A stretch of DNA of 41,461 bases from an uncultured Bacteroidia bacterium. Lineage in GTDB: Bacteria; Bacteroidota; Bacteroidia; Bacteroidales; F082. The notes beneath the pieces are model-generated. The model saw only the letters and a program-made list of their open reading frames with translations, made no database searches and was not told the origin of the DNA. Within the stretch, counting starts at the first letter, position 1, and each line of letters opens with the position of its first letter. Below are positions 32,277 through 41,461 of the stretch, one piece after another. The translations under genes and the position numbers were made by a program. The stretch lies in contig CACXXW010000008.1 of the NCBI GenBank assembly GCA_902771635.1, positions 1 to 41,461 on the forward strand. Reading direction: 5' to 3'.

Positions 32277-33643
32277 TGCATTCTCATCAAATCAAGTCCA
32301 ATGTCGTGGCGGTAGTTAACGCCTTCGAAATGAATTTTCTCCACCTCGCAATAGGCAATGCCTCTCGCCTCTTCAATCGAATCGCCATGGGCCGTCACCG
32401 CGATGACGCGCCCGCCCGCCGTGACCACATTCATATCGGCATCAAATGCCGTGCCAGCATGGAAGGCGACCACCTCCTTGAGGTTGTCCAACCCACTCAT
32501 TTTCACGCCCTTCTTGTAGGCTTCAGGATATCCACCAGAGACCATCATCACCGTTACAGCGGTCTTGTCGCACTTGGCGTAATGCACTTCATCCAGTCGC
32601 CCATCAGCGCAAGCCATGAGCAAGTCAGCGAAGTCGCCCTCGATACGGGTCATCACGGCTTCGGTCTCGGGGTCGCCCATACGAACGTTGTACTCGATTA
32701 CATACGGATTGCCACCGTCGTTCATCAAGCCCAAGAAAATGAAACCTTTATAGTCGATGCCTTCGGCTTTCAAGCCTTTTAAGGTAGGTTTCACGATGCG
32801 CTCTTCCACCCTGTTCAAGAACTCGGGAGTACAGAACGGCACGGGTGATACGGCACCCATGCCACCCGTGTTCAAGCCCTGGTCACCATCGCCGATGCGC
32901 TTGTAGTCCTTAGCCTCGGGCAACAGCACATAATGCTCGCCGTCAGTCAAAATGAACATCGACACCTCGATGCCTTTGAGGAACTCTTCAATGACCACCG
33001 TGGCCGAAGCGGCACCAAATTTGCCGTCGAGCATCTTGCCCAACTCGTCCTTGGCTTCCTGCAAGTCGTTGAGAATCAACACACCCTTGCCTGCTGCCAG
33101 ACCATCAGCTTTCAGCACGTATGGGGCTTTCACGCTCTCAAGGAACTTGAAACCTTCGTGAATGTTATCCTTGTTGACTTTGAAACACTTCGCTGTCGGC
33201 ACACCATACTTCTCCATGAAGTCCTTGGCAAAGGCCTTGCTGCCTTCCAACTCAGCACCACGTTTGTCGGGCCCGATGATCTTCACAGCTTTAAGGTCAG
33301 CATCACCTTTGAAGAAGTCCACAATACCATCCACCAAAGGTTGCTCTGGGCCTACCACAACAAGGTTGATCTCCTGTTTCAAGCAGAAATCTTTTATCGC
33401 TTCAAAATCAGAAAGTTTGATATTCACATTGACACCCACTTGTGCCGTACCTGCATTGCCTGGTGCAATGAAAACATGGGCACCTTCGCTCTGGGCCAGT
33501 TTCCATGCCAAGGCATGTTCACGGCCACCCGAGCCGAGCACTAAAATGTTGCGTCTCACAGCAGTGATGTGTTGTCCTTGGACTTCTTTCCAATCGACTG
33601 CATCTTTCTTGGCTTCGCCAGGATACATTATTATTTTTGCCAT
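32273..33643 (-). CDS. purD: Phosphoribosylamine-glycine ligase
   Basis: GARS, the second step of purine synthesis (ATP + glycine + phosphoribosylamine). The ATP-grasp body shows ILVLGSGGREHAL at about residues 33-45, GPEQPLVDGIVDFF, KADGLAAGKGVLIL, EYNVRMGDPETEAVM and SGGYPEAYKKG. From the ATG at 33643 the protein has 456 residues, with about 30 extra N-terminal residues (MAKIIMYPGEAKKD...) before the usual start; a GTG at 33559 would give a normal length of 428. Either start is possible. It overlaps the DUF6427-like gene by four bases, and the glycosyltransferase ends three bases upstream. Confidence 0.93.
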   Translation of the reverse strand: MAKIIMYPGEAKKDAVDWKEVQGQHITAVRRNILVLGSGGREHALAWKLAQSEGAHVFIAPGNAGTAQVGVNVNIKLSDFEAIKDFCLKQEINLVVVGPEQPLVDGIVDFFKGDADLKAVKIIGPDKRGAELEGSKAFAKDFMEKYGVPTAKCFKVNKDNIHEGFKFLESVKAPYVLKADGLAAGKGVLILNDLQEAKDELGKMLDGKFGAASATVVIEEFLKGIEVSMFILTDGEHYVLLPEAKDYKRIGDGDQGLNTGGMGAVSPVPFCTPEFLNRVEERIVKPTLKGLKAEGIDYKGFIFLGLMNDGGNPYVIEYNVRMGDPETEAVMTRIEGDFADLLMACADGRLDEVHYAKCDKTAVTVMMVSGGYPEAYKKGVKMSGLDNLKEVVAFHAGTAFDADMNVVTAGGRVIAVTAHGDSIEEARGIAYCEVEKIHFEGVNYRHDIGLDLMRMQ

Positions 33644-33646
33644 ATC

Positions 33647-34771
33647 TTATTCGTTTATTGCCTTAATTAAAGAATTCCAAATGTCCTCAGCAGCCTTATC
33701 CCAAGAGAAATCCTTGGCACGTTGGCGGCCTTTTTCAACCAACGCCTCACGCACCTTCTCATCAAGCATCTCTGTCATGCCTTCGGCGATGGAGGTTTCG
33801 CTGAACGGGTCGACAAGTAGTGCCGCATCCTCAGCCACCTCGGGCATGGAAGTGACATTGGAGGTGATGACTGGCGTGTCGCACTTGAAGGCCTCCAAAA
33901 TCGGAATGCCAAAACCCTCAAAATAAGACACATACACCGATGCCAAGGCCGATGCCGTCACCAAATGCAGGTTTTCGGCACTCAACCGCCCGGCGAAGAC
34001 CACCTCATCCTTGAACCGCATGGAGCTATAGGCCTGCTCAATCGGTTCCGACCACCAGCGCTTCTCCCCTACAATCAACAACTTGACATTGGATGGTGTC
34101 TGGCTCTTGAACAAATCAAAAGCCGTGAACAAACGCGCCAAATTCTTGCGCGGATGCAACGAGCCCACGAACATGAAATATGGATTCCCGTTCGTATATT
34201 TGGCTCGGATGGCCTCCTGCTCCTCTTCAGATATGGGCGCAAATTTCTCATTCACACCATTGTACGCCACATCAATCTTCTCAGGTTCAATACCATAACA
34301 CTCCACAATATCCCGTTTCGAGAACTCCGATACCGTCACGATGCGCTTGGCCTTGCGGGCAAACTTCGGGAAGTACTTCTTGTAATGCCAAAGATGGATT
34401 TTCGGCATGTCCTTCGGAAAATGCTCGAAGTTAAGGTCATGGAACTGTGTCACTTGGGGCACATCAGAGCGAAGACTCAAGTAGCCATCAGGCGAGAAGA
34501 ACAAGTCTGGCTTGATTTTCTTCAAGGCCTTGGTCACCGAAAACTCGAAGAACCAGATGAAGAGAAAGGGGTGTCGTGCTTGCGGGAACAACACTACGGG
34601 TTTCACGTTGTCGCCGAAGATGAACATCGGGTCGGGCTCTCGGTCGAAGATGAAGTAGAACTCCACCTCGGGATGGTCTTTGACCATGCGACGCAAGGTC
34701 TCATAGGCCACCCACCCGATGCCTTCCAACTTGTTTTTCAGCAACAAACGCGTATTTACCGCAATTTTCAT
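33647..34771 (-). CDS. GT4 family glycosyltransferase
   Basis: 374 residues, GT-B fold. The N-terminal domain begins MKIAVNTRLLLKNKLEGIGW and includes FHDLNFEHFP. The C-terminal nucleotide-sugar domain has FMFVGSLHPRKNL, LLIVGEKRWW and the Glu-rich SYFEGFGIPILEAF motif of GT4 (E-x7-E). It transfers a sugar from a nucleotide donor to an envelope glycan or lipid; acceptor unknown. It lies between ahcY and purD with very short gaps (9 and 3 bases), so it is part of the operon although not metabolically linked. Confidence 0.88.
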   Translation of the reverse strand: MKIAVNTRLLLKNKLEGIGWVAYETLRRMVKDHPEVEFYFIFDREPDPMFIFGDNVKPVVLFPQARHPFLFIWFFEFSVTKALKKIKPDLFFSPDGYLSLRSDVPQVTQFHDLNFEHFPKDMPKIHLWHYKKYFPKFARKAKRIVTVSEFSKRDIVECYGIEPEKIDVAYNGVNEKFAPISEEEQEAIRAKYTNGNPYFMFVGSLHPRKNLARLFTAFDLFKSQTPSNVKLLIVGEKRWWSEPIEQAYSSMRFKDEVVFAGRLSAENLHLVTASALASVYVSYFEGFGIPILEAFKCDTPVITSNVTSMPEVAEDAALLVDPFSETSIAEGMTEMLDEKVREALVEKGRQRAKDFSWDKAAEDIWNSLIKAINE

Positions 34772-34780
34772 AGCGGCATC

Positions 34781-36211
<1,431 letters not shown>

Positions 36212-36249
36212 TGATTTAAGTATTTAATATTCGTATTATTATGAAAAGG

Positions 36250-36257
36250 CAAAGATA
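36250..36257 (-). promoter_or_regulatory. -7 box for the ahcY operon
   Basis: CAAAGATA on the plus strand reads TATCTTTG on the minus strand, matching TAnnTTTG, 38 bases before the ahcY start. The -33 box is unclear. Confidence 0.5.
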
Positions 36258-36307
36258 AACAAAATTCCGACATAAATAGAAAAAGGCCGAGATTTCAAAT
36301 AAATGTG

Positions 36308-36315
36308 TACTTTTG
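36308..36315 (+). promoter_or_regulatory. -7 box for the SPFH gene
   Basis: TACTTTTG fits the -7 consensus and lies 32 bases before the ATG at 36348. With 36250-36257 it makes a divergent promoter pair. Confidence 0.5.
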
Positions 36316-36347
36316 CCCACAAAACAACAATTTAAAACAGTACTACC

Positions 36348-37163
36348 ATGAATCAACCTTACAACATCAACATCAACCCTAACAAAAAGAAAATCGGACG
36401 CTACATCGTTTGGGGCATTGTGGGACTCTTCGCCATCCTCGTGTTCTTCTCCTCGTTCTACACCATCCGTTCATCGGAGCGTGGGGTGCTCGCCACCTTC
36501 GGCAAGATGAGTGACGAGGTCATTGGAGACGGTCTTCACATGAAGATCCCGTTCATCCAAACCATCAAGCGCGTGAACGTGCAGCAGAAGAAGTTTGACG
36601 GCAAAGAAAACAGTTACACCCGCGACGTGCAGACTTCGGAAGTGGAATACACCATCAACTACGACTTAGTGCGCGAAAACGTCAGCAAGCTGATGAAAAA
36701 TGTCGGCGACGACTACCACAACCGTATCGTGGTTCCCTTCATCCGCTCAGCCATGAAACAAAGCTTTGGTAATTTTGCGGCAACAGAAATCGTTGAAAAC
36801 CGTGACGCCGTACGACGCGAGATCGAGATTTCTCTCCGTGAGGCTCTTGACAGCAACTATTTCATGAATGTCCAATTCCAAATCACCAACATCGACTTCG
36901 ACGATGACTTCGAAACCGCCATCAAGGAGAAACAGGTGGCCGAACAGAACGCCTTGAAGGCCAAGAATGTGACCATCCAAGTGGAAGAGCAGGCCAAGCA
37001 GACCAAAATCAAGGCACAAGCCGAGGCCGAGGCCATGAGCATCAAGGCGGCTGCCTTGGAGAGCAACCCCAAGCTGGTGAACTACGAGGCTGTACAGAAA
37101 TGGGACGGCAAAATGCCCCAGTACATGCTGGGCAACTCAGTGCCGTTTATTGATTTGAAGTAA
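36348..37163 (+). CDS. SPFH/prohibitin-like membrane protein
   Basis: 271 residues. One TM helix near residues 18-38 (YIVWGIVGLFAILVFFSSFY), then an SPFH domain: RSSERGVLATFGKMSDEVIG, DGLHMKIPFIQTIKRVNVQQ, TSEVEYTINYDL. It ends with a coiled-coil flotillin-type helix (KEKQVAEQNALKAKNVTIQV, then EAEAMSIKAAALESNPKLV). Such proteins form membrane ring assemblies and regulate proteases or lipid domains. It resembles prohibitin more than HflC. Monocistronic between divergent ahcY and the inverted-repeat element downstream. Confidence 0.9.
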   Translation: MNQPYNININPNKKKIGRYIVWGIVGLFAILVFFSSFYTIRSSERGVLATFGKMSDEVIGDGLHMKIPFIQTIKRVNVQQKKFDGKENSYTRDVQTSEVEYTINYDLVRENVSKLMKNVGDDYHNRIVVPFIRSAMKQSFGNFAATEIVENRDAVRREIEISLREALDSNYFMNVQFQITNIDFDDDFETAIKEKQVAEQNALKAKNVTIQVEEQAKQTKIKAQAEAEAMSIKAAALESNPKLVNYEAVQKWDGKMPQYMLGNSVPFIDLK

Positions 37164-37173
37164 AAAACTATTG

Positions 37174-37304
37174 AGATTCCCTTACAGGGAATGGATTGTT
37201 ATCATCAATCAATACGCGGCGGCTTTTAGAGCTTACGACCTGCTAATTTGTTCATGCCGCCGCTTGATAAACCATGGCTTAACTCCATTCCCGTAAGGGA
37301 ATCT
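37174..37304. repeat. 131-base nested inverted-repeat element
   Basis: Outer arms AGATTCCCTTACAGGGAATG... (37174-37195) and ...CATTCCCGTAAGGGAATCT (37284-37304) are reverse complements except for one deleted base, and each arm is itself a small palindrome. Inner arms GCGGCGGC (37216-37223) and GCCGCCGC (37256-37263) pair exactly, with TTATCA/TGATAA beyond. It lies between the SPFH gene and the M6 protease; MITE-like element or structured RNA. Confidence 0.65.
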
Positions 37305-37365
37305 TTTGAGACACTCGCAAATACAAAGTTTAATCTTAAACAATTACTTGAACACATACTAAAAT

Positions 37366-40300
37366 ATGAAAAAACTAACCTTACTACTCGCCCTGTTTTT
37401 GGGCGCTTTCCAATGGGCTTTTGCCGCTCCTCTAAAGAACATCCCTGTTCGCCTCACCCAACCCGATGGCCAGGTCATCGAATGCTTTGCCTCGGGCGAT
37501 GAGTTCTACAACTATGTGCATGACGCCAACGGCTTCACCTTCGCGAAAGACAAAGACGGCTACTACTGCTATGCGATTCACGACAGTAAAGGTGAGGTAG
37601 TCGCTTCCTCATATCGTGTCAACAGCGTTGACCCTGCTGAGGTCGGGCTCCAACCTTACGTGAAGATTTCCGAAAAAGCCTATCAGCAGCGTCGTCACGA
37701 GCGTGAGCAACACATCAAGCCCATCAAACGGCCTAAGAACCGTGAGCTCAACCATGGCATTTACAACAATTTGGTCGTCTTCATCCGCTTTGCTGGCGAC
37801 ACCTACCACAGCACGCATTTTTCGACCGTCGACTCGATGTTCAACGCGTCTAATTATGAGTCTTACTCGCTGCGCAACTATTTCCATCATGCTTCCTATA
37901 ACCAACTCGACATCCGCTCCTTCTGCTATCCCGAACCCGACGGAGAGACCATCCTTTCCTATGAGGATGAGTATCCGAAAGAATATTACATGCCTTTCGA
38001 CCCCGTGACCAATCCCTTGGGCTATCAGGACGGAGAGACTGCCGAACGCGAGTTCTCCTTATTAGAGCGCGCCATCTACTATGTGGCCGAGCAAGTGCCT
38101 GACACCCTCGACCTCGACTACAACGATGACGGCATGGTCGACAATGTGGTATTTGTCATCAAGGGTCAACCTGGCGAATGGGCTTCGCTGCTTTGGCCGC
38201 ATCGCTGGTGCATCTTCGATCGAGAAGTTTGGTTGAACGGGCTGCGCGTTTTCGACTTTAACCTACAACTTGAAATCGGTGGTTATTTCAACGTCAGCAC
38301 GCTTTGCCATGAGATGAACCATTCCTTGAGCGCACCCGACTTGTACCACTATTCCGATGGTCCTGACCCAGTAGGCCCCTGGGACCTGATGTGCGGCACC
38401 GCCGAGCCTCCGCAACAGATTGGCGCCTATATGAAACACAAGTACGGCAACTGGATCGATGACATTCCCATCATCGATGCCTACGGCACCTACGAGTTGG
38501 AAGCCGACTCATGGGAAGGCAACCGCCAAAATGCCTATATGATTCAGCTTACCAACGACCAGTATCTCTGCATCGAATACCGCAACGACCGCGACTTGTT
38601 TGACTCTCATATACCCGATGGCGGATTGCTGATTTACCGCATTGATACCCGTTTCGACGGTAATGCGGGCTATAACGGCTACGACCAATTCGATGAAGTC
38701 TACCTTTTCCGTCCTGGTGGCAATGCATACAGCGAAGGTTCCCTCCGTGACGCCAACTTCTGTACTGAACGTAATAGGACAGAATTCAACCAGAGGACCG
38801 ACCCTCGCCTCTTCCTCACCAACGGACAGACTATCGACTGGCAAGGTTCCATCTACAACATCAGCTCAAGAGGCAACCGCATGAGTTTCACCTACGGCCC
38901 ACTGGATCACATACCCTCACCTGCCAATTTCATCGCCCATGTCAACAGCCTGTCGCATCAGGTGGAGTTGTCGTGGAACGCCATGCCCGATGTGGAAGGC
39001 TACAAGGTATATCGTGATGGCATTGAAGTGGCCGCTCAACTCACGGATACAAGTTGGGTCTATCCCTATTCCGAGGTGGATGCCGGCTATCACACCTATA
39101 GTGTGGCCTCATACCAGGGCGACATTTTGTCAGACTATGCCGAGCAATGGGTCATCTTAGGCAACTATGAGACCATCCATCTCACCATCACTTCTGATTC
39201 TCCCTTTGGCACCAAAGGCGGCGAACTGGAAGCGAGCTTCAACATCCCCGAGATGAAGGTACAGCGTCTCACCATCTATGAAGGCACGCAAGCTGAGTCC
39301 GACTTATATGTACCCGCCAACACCGAAGTGATTTTCAACTGGAATGTTGGTTTCGACCCAGAAAGCCAAGGCATTCATGTGAAAGCTACACATCTAAACG
39401 AGTCGGGAGAGGAAACCATTTTTGAGACAGAAGCACCCGTTTCGGGCAATATCGCCACCTATACCGTAGCCAACTCTGGCTTAGGCTTGATCGCCCCACA
39501 TAACGTGACTGCCACCTCCGATGGCCAGAGCATCCAACTCAAATGGTCCATGCCTACCGAAAACCACAGTTTCGACATCTATCGCGACGGTAGAAAGATA
39601 GCTTCACAAGAAAGCTATAGCTATCTCGATGACAAGTTCATGCGTTCGGGCACCCACAACTACCATGTGGAAACCACCATCGGAGACAATTCCACATGGA
39701 ACCCCGACATTTTAGTCTATGCCACTGCGATGAACTACTATTGCGAGCCTCCGCAAAACCTTGAAGGCACCTACAACGACGGCCATGTGGAACTCAGTTG
39801 GGAAGCGCCCGAGTCCGTTGGGCAAGGCATGTTGGCCTATGACGACAACCATTTCATCGAACAAGTCTCGAAAAACAAATGGGGCATCAAGATTGAGCCT
39901 AACCTCTTGGCTCATTTTGCCGGCCATCCGCTCACACACATCGAGATGTTCGACTGTTCTTCAGGGCATTACACCTTCACCATCTACAATGGCGAGACAC
40001 CCAACAACAGCACACCCCTATACGAACAGGGACACGACATGGAAGCCAGCCATAGCTTCGTGAAATTCGCCTTGGACGAGCCCGTCGAGTTCGACCCCAC
40101 ACTCCCTTTGTGGATTTGCGTCTCCACCTCGGGTGTCAGCAAGCCCATTCCCTGCTGCAACTATGTCGGCGAGAGCAACAGCTGCCAATTCAGACAAGGA
40201 ACCACATGGAAACCCGCTGTTGAGTTCGGATTACACCGTTCATGGTTGCTGCGCGCCTACACCAGCCCCATCGACGGCGGCAGCGACTTTACCTATAACG

Positions 40301-40725
40301 TCTATTGGGGTCCGGAGGAAGGCGGCGATGAACAGTTGTATCTGGGTTACGAGAATCTCATGGCCACGCAAGCCAGCTACAACACCACTGAAAACCAGCG
40401 ATACAACGTGACTGCCATCTGGAACGGTCGCGAGACCGAGCTCTCCAACACCATCTATCTCGGTCCCAGCGTAGGCATCGATGAAACGGTTGCACAAGAC
40501 AATGTCTTTGTAGCCTATCCCAACCCCGTCAGCTACCAGCTCACTTTGCAAGGTGAAGGGCTACGCCATGTCAGCCTCATTTCCATCACGGGAGCCACAG
40601 TCTTCGACAGTGACATTACTGACAACAGGATTATGATCGATATGGCAAGATTGCCGCAGGGATTGTATTTCTTGAATGTCTTGACCAAGGATGGGGTGAG
40701 CGTTAACAAGGTGGTGAAGAAGTAG
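37366..40725 (+). CDS. Secreted M6 family metalloprotease with FN3-like domains and T9SS sorting tail
   Basis: 1119 residues. Signal peptide 1-20 (MKKLTLLLALFLGAFQWAFA). Propeptide-like region to about 130, then the M6 catalytic domain with zinc motif HEMNHSLSAPDLY (His315, Glu316, His319; Asp325 and Tyr327). Three Fn3-like beta modules (about 525-600, 705-780, 795-1040) carry WNAMPDVEGYKVYRDG and similar repeats; the third encloses a jelly-roll-like insert around 830-960. The last 70 residues (YPNPVSYQLTLQG...LPQGLYFLNVLT...KVVKK) match the type A C-terminal sorting domain of the type IX secretion system, so the enzyme should be exported and anchored or released outside the cell. Substrate: probably host or dietary protein (inference). 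Confidence 0.93.
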   Translation: MKKLTLLLALFLGAFQWAFAAPLKNIPVRLTQPDGQVIECFASGDEFYNYVHDANGFTFAKDKDGYYCYAIHDSKGEVVASSYRVNSVDPAEVGLQPYVKISEKAYQQRRHEREQHIKPIKRPKNRELNHGIYNNLVVFIRFAGDTYHSTHFSTVDSMFNASNYESYSLRNYFHHASYNQLDIRSFCYPEPDGETILSYEDEYPKEYYMPFDPVTNPLGYQDGETAEREFSLLERAIYYVAEQVPDTLDLDYNDDGMVDNVVFVIKGQPGEWASLLWPHRWCIFDREVWLNGLRVFDFNLQLEIGGYFNVSTLCHEMNHSLSAPDLYHYSDGPDPVGPWDLMCGTAEPPQQIGAYMKHKYGNWIDDIPIIDAYGTYELEADSWEGNRQNAYMIQLTNDQYLCIEYRNDRDLFDSHIPDGGLLIYRIDTRFDGNAGYNGYDQFDEVYLFRPGGNAYSEGSLRDANFCTERNRTEFNQRTDPRLFLTNGQTIDWQGSIYNISSRGNRMSFTYGPLDHIPSPANFIAHVNSLSHQVELSWNAMPDVEGYKVYRDGIEVAAQLTDTSWVYPYSEVDAGYHTYSVASYQGDILSDYAEQWVILGNYETIHLTITSDSPFGTKGGELEASFNIPEMKVQRLTIYEGTQAESDLYVPANTEVIFNWNVGFDPESQGIHVKATHLNESGEETIFETEAPVSGNIATYTVANSGLGLIAPHNVTATSDGQSIQLKWSMPTENHSFDIYRDGRKIASQESYSYLDDKFMRSGTHNYHVETTIGDNSTWNPDILVYATAMNYYCEPPQNLEGTYNDGHVELSWEAPESVGQGMLAYDDNHFIEQVSKNKWGIKIEPNLLAHFAGHPLTHIEMFDCSSGHYTFTIYNGETPNNSTPLYEQGHDMEASHSFVKFALDEPVEFDPTLPLWICVSTSGVSKPIPCCNYVGESNSCQFRQGTTWKPAVEFGLHRSWLLRAYTSPIDGGSDFTYNVYWGPEEGGDEQLYLGYENLMATQASYNTTENQRYNVTAIWNGRETELSNTIYLGPSVGIDETVAQDNVFVAYPNPVSYQLTLQGEGLRHVSLISITGATVFDSDITDNRIMIDMARLPQGLYFLNVLTKDGVSVNKVVKK

Positions 40726-40755
40726 ATTAGAACTCAGAGTTCAGAGTTTAGATTT

Positions 40756-40786
40756 AGGGCTGACCTGTGTGGTCGGCCCTATTTTT
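40756..40786 (+). terminator. Rho-independent terminator of the M6 protease gene
   Basis: AGGGCTGACC pairs with GGTCGGCCCT (one T-G wobble) around TGTGT, followed by ATTTTT. It starts 31 bases after the stop codon. Confidence 0.85.
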
Positions 40787-40902
40787 CTATGTGGCCTATG
40801 CTGGAGTCATGTCATGCCTGTGGGGGGAGCCAGCAGCTTGTCATCCATCTTATTATAAAAACCCGACATTGCATATCGGGGTGTGATAGGGTCGTCCTTT
40901 GA

Positions 40903-40946
40903 CTCCGTCGAAATCTCTGATTCAGCGTAGCTAATCTTCGATTTCA
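40903..40946. repeat. 44-base intergenic repeat, copy 2
   Basis: It matches 20817-20860 at 40 of 44 positions, including the exact core GATTCAGCGTAGCTAATC and the GATTTCA end. Confidence 0.75.
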
Positions 40947-41056
40947 GGACTCTGATGCACTCATTCTCACGAAACGACAATGCCTGCGCCCCTTACCGTC
41001 ATCGCGTGCCCAGACCCGCGATCTCCTATACCGCAAGAGGGCATTCCCATTGTCAT

Positions 41057-41090
41057 CGCTTCGCGTCATCGCGAGGCACGAAGCGATCCA
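41057..41090. repeat. Half copy of the intergenic palindromic repeat
   Basis: CGCTTCGCGTCATCGCGAGG followed by CACGAAGCGATCCA matches the left arm of the repeats at 3666, 4980 and 24765. The right arm is missing. Confidence 0.65.
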
Positions 41091-41251
41091 TTTATGATAG
41101 ATTTATGTAAGATTTATTTCCCCAAAAAAAAACATTTCATTTCCAATTACTTACCCGACAGCAAACGACTACTGTCGACTACAAACGTTTGTTCAACGGA
41201 TAGATCTTGACAAACAATGCATCTTTGCGACATAATTCAAACACATTTGAT

Positions 41252-41461
41252 ATGGCCAAAAAGAATCTATTCGCCAAAGAGCGACCAACGAAGATTCCAT
41301 TTTCTGAATTAATGGAACTCATTGGGACAAGTTGCGACTACAAGTTCTGCATCATTGATGAGAACATCGACGAGGAGTTGATGTCGCTCGCTGCCAGTCA
41401 CGGCATCAACCTAAAAGGGTTCAAGCATGTCATTGAAACATCAGGAATTCAGCATGCCGAG
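41252..41461 (+). CDS. Unidentified protein, 3' partial
   Basis: An ATG at 41252 opens 70 codons that run off the window: MAKKNLFAKERPTKIPFSEL, then CDYKFCIIDENIDEELMSLA and GINLKGFKHVIETSGIQHAE. The repeated charged/hydrophobic periodicity and steady frame support a real gene. The final GFKHVIETSGIQHAE resembles the start of PBECR-type (barnase/EndoU/RelE-like) nuclease domains of phage and ICE proteins, but only weakly; the catalytic part would lie beyond the window. It has an AT-rich leader without a perfect -7 box (CATCTTTG at 41220 is close). Function uncertain. Confidence 0.6.
   Translation, partial: MAKKNLFAKERPTKIPFSELMELIGTSCDYKFCIIDENIDEELMSLAASHGINLKGFKHVIETSGIQHAE

Larger units (their letters stand above)
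40787..41251. other. Repeat-rich non-coding gap
   Basis: No convincing gene. It holds a small hairpin CCCGA...TCGGG near 40861-40880, the 44-base repeat at 40903-40946, a REP-like CGTCATCGCGTGCC/CCGCGATCTCC segment around 41000-41030 and the half palindrome at 41057-41090. AT-rich leader sequence precedes the next gene. Confidence 0.55.

Overview
The window looks like chromosomal DNA of a member of the Bacteroidota, most likely a gut- or rumen-type Bacteroidales. The evidence is: many -7 boxes of the form TAnnTTTG; a secreted M6 metalloprotease with a type IX secretion sorting tail; a GH3/beta-lactamase-fold fusion; DUF6427-like and DUF234-type ATPase genes; and short intergenic palindromic repeats scattered between genes. 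No rRNA, tRNA or CRISPR array was seen.

Layout. 1-703: end of a glutathione peroxidase and a small Cys-containing ORF broken by an in-frame stop. 972-8102: a periplasmic/envelope iron-and-haem region with a histidine acid phosphatase, an outer-membrane porin, an imelysin lipoprotein, a di-haem cytochrome lipoprotein, and a compact CcsBA-like cytochrome c maturation protein. 8193-13717: a C69 dipeptidase, an SDR oxidoreductase, and a translationally coupled hotdog thioesterase plus MMPL/RND exporter. 13679-20860: an accessory island holding a DUF234-type ATPase flanked by a 67-bp direct duplication, two paralogous small helix-turn-helix proteins, a frameshifted regulator coupled to a membrane Ser/Thr kinase with an unusual outer domain, and an AT-rich four-gene minus-strand operon with two zinc-ribbon microproteins and an unknown coiled-coil membrane protein.

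20997-26767: a plus-strand lipid cluster (FakA-like kinase, DegV/FakB-like fatty-acid binder, GNAT-like acyltransferase, PlsX, acyl carrier protein, LolA-like protein). It reads as a route for taking fatty acids into acyl-phosphate and acyl-ACP. It ends at a strong terminator shared with the converging minus-strand genes.

36211-26820 (minus strand): seven tightly packed genes, ahcY, a GT4 glycosyltransferase, purD, a DUF6427-like membrane protein, rnhB, a TlpA-like thioredoxin, and a NagZ-like GH3 fused to a serine hydrolase. 36348-41461: a prohibitin-like SPFH protein, a large nested inverted-repeat element, the M6 protease, a repeat-rich gap, and the start of an unidentified gene.

The best candidates for something undescribed are the kinase/HTH/zinc-ribbon island, with its recurrent TATCCAAA dyads and the duplicated gene junction around the ATPase, and the Fak-PlsX-ACP-LolA module. 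Functional assignments come from motif recognition alone; no database search was possible.
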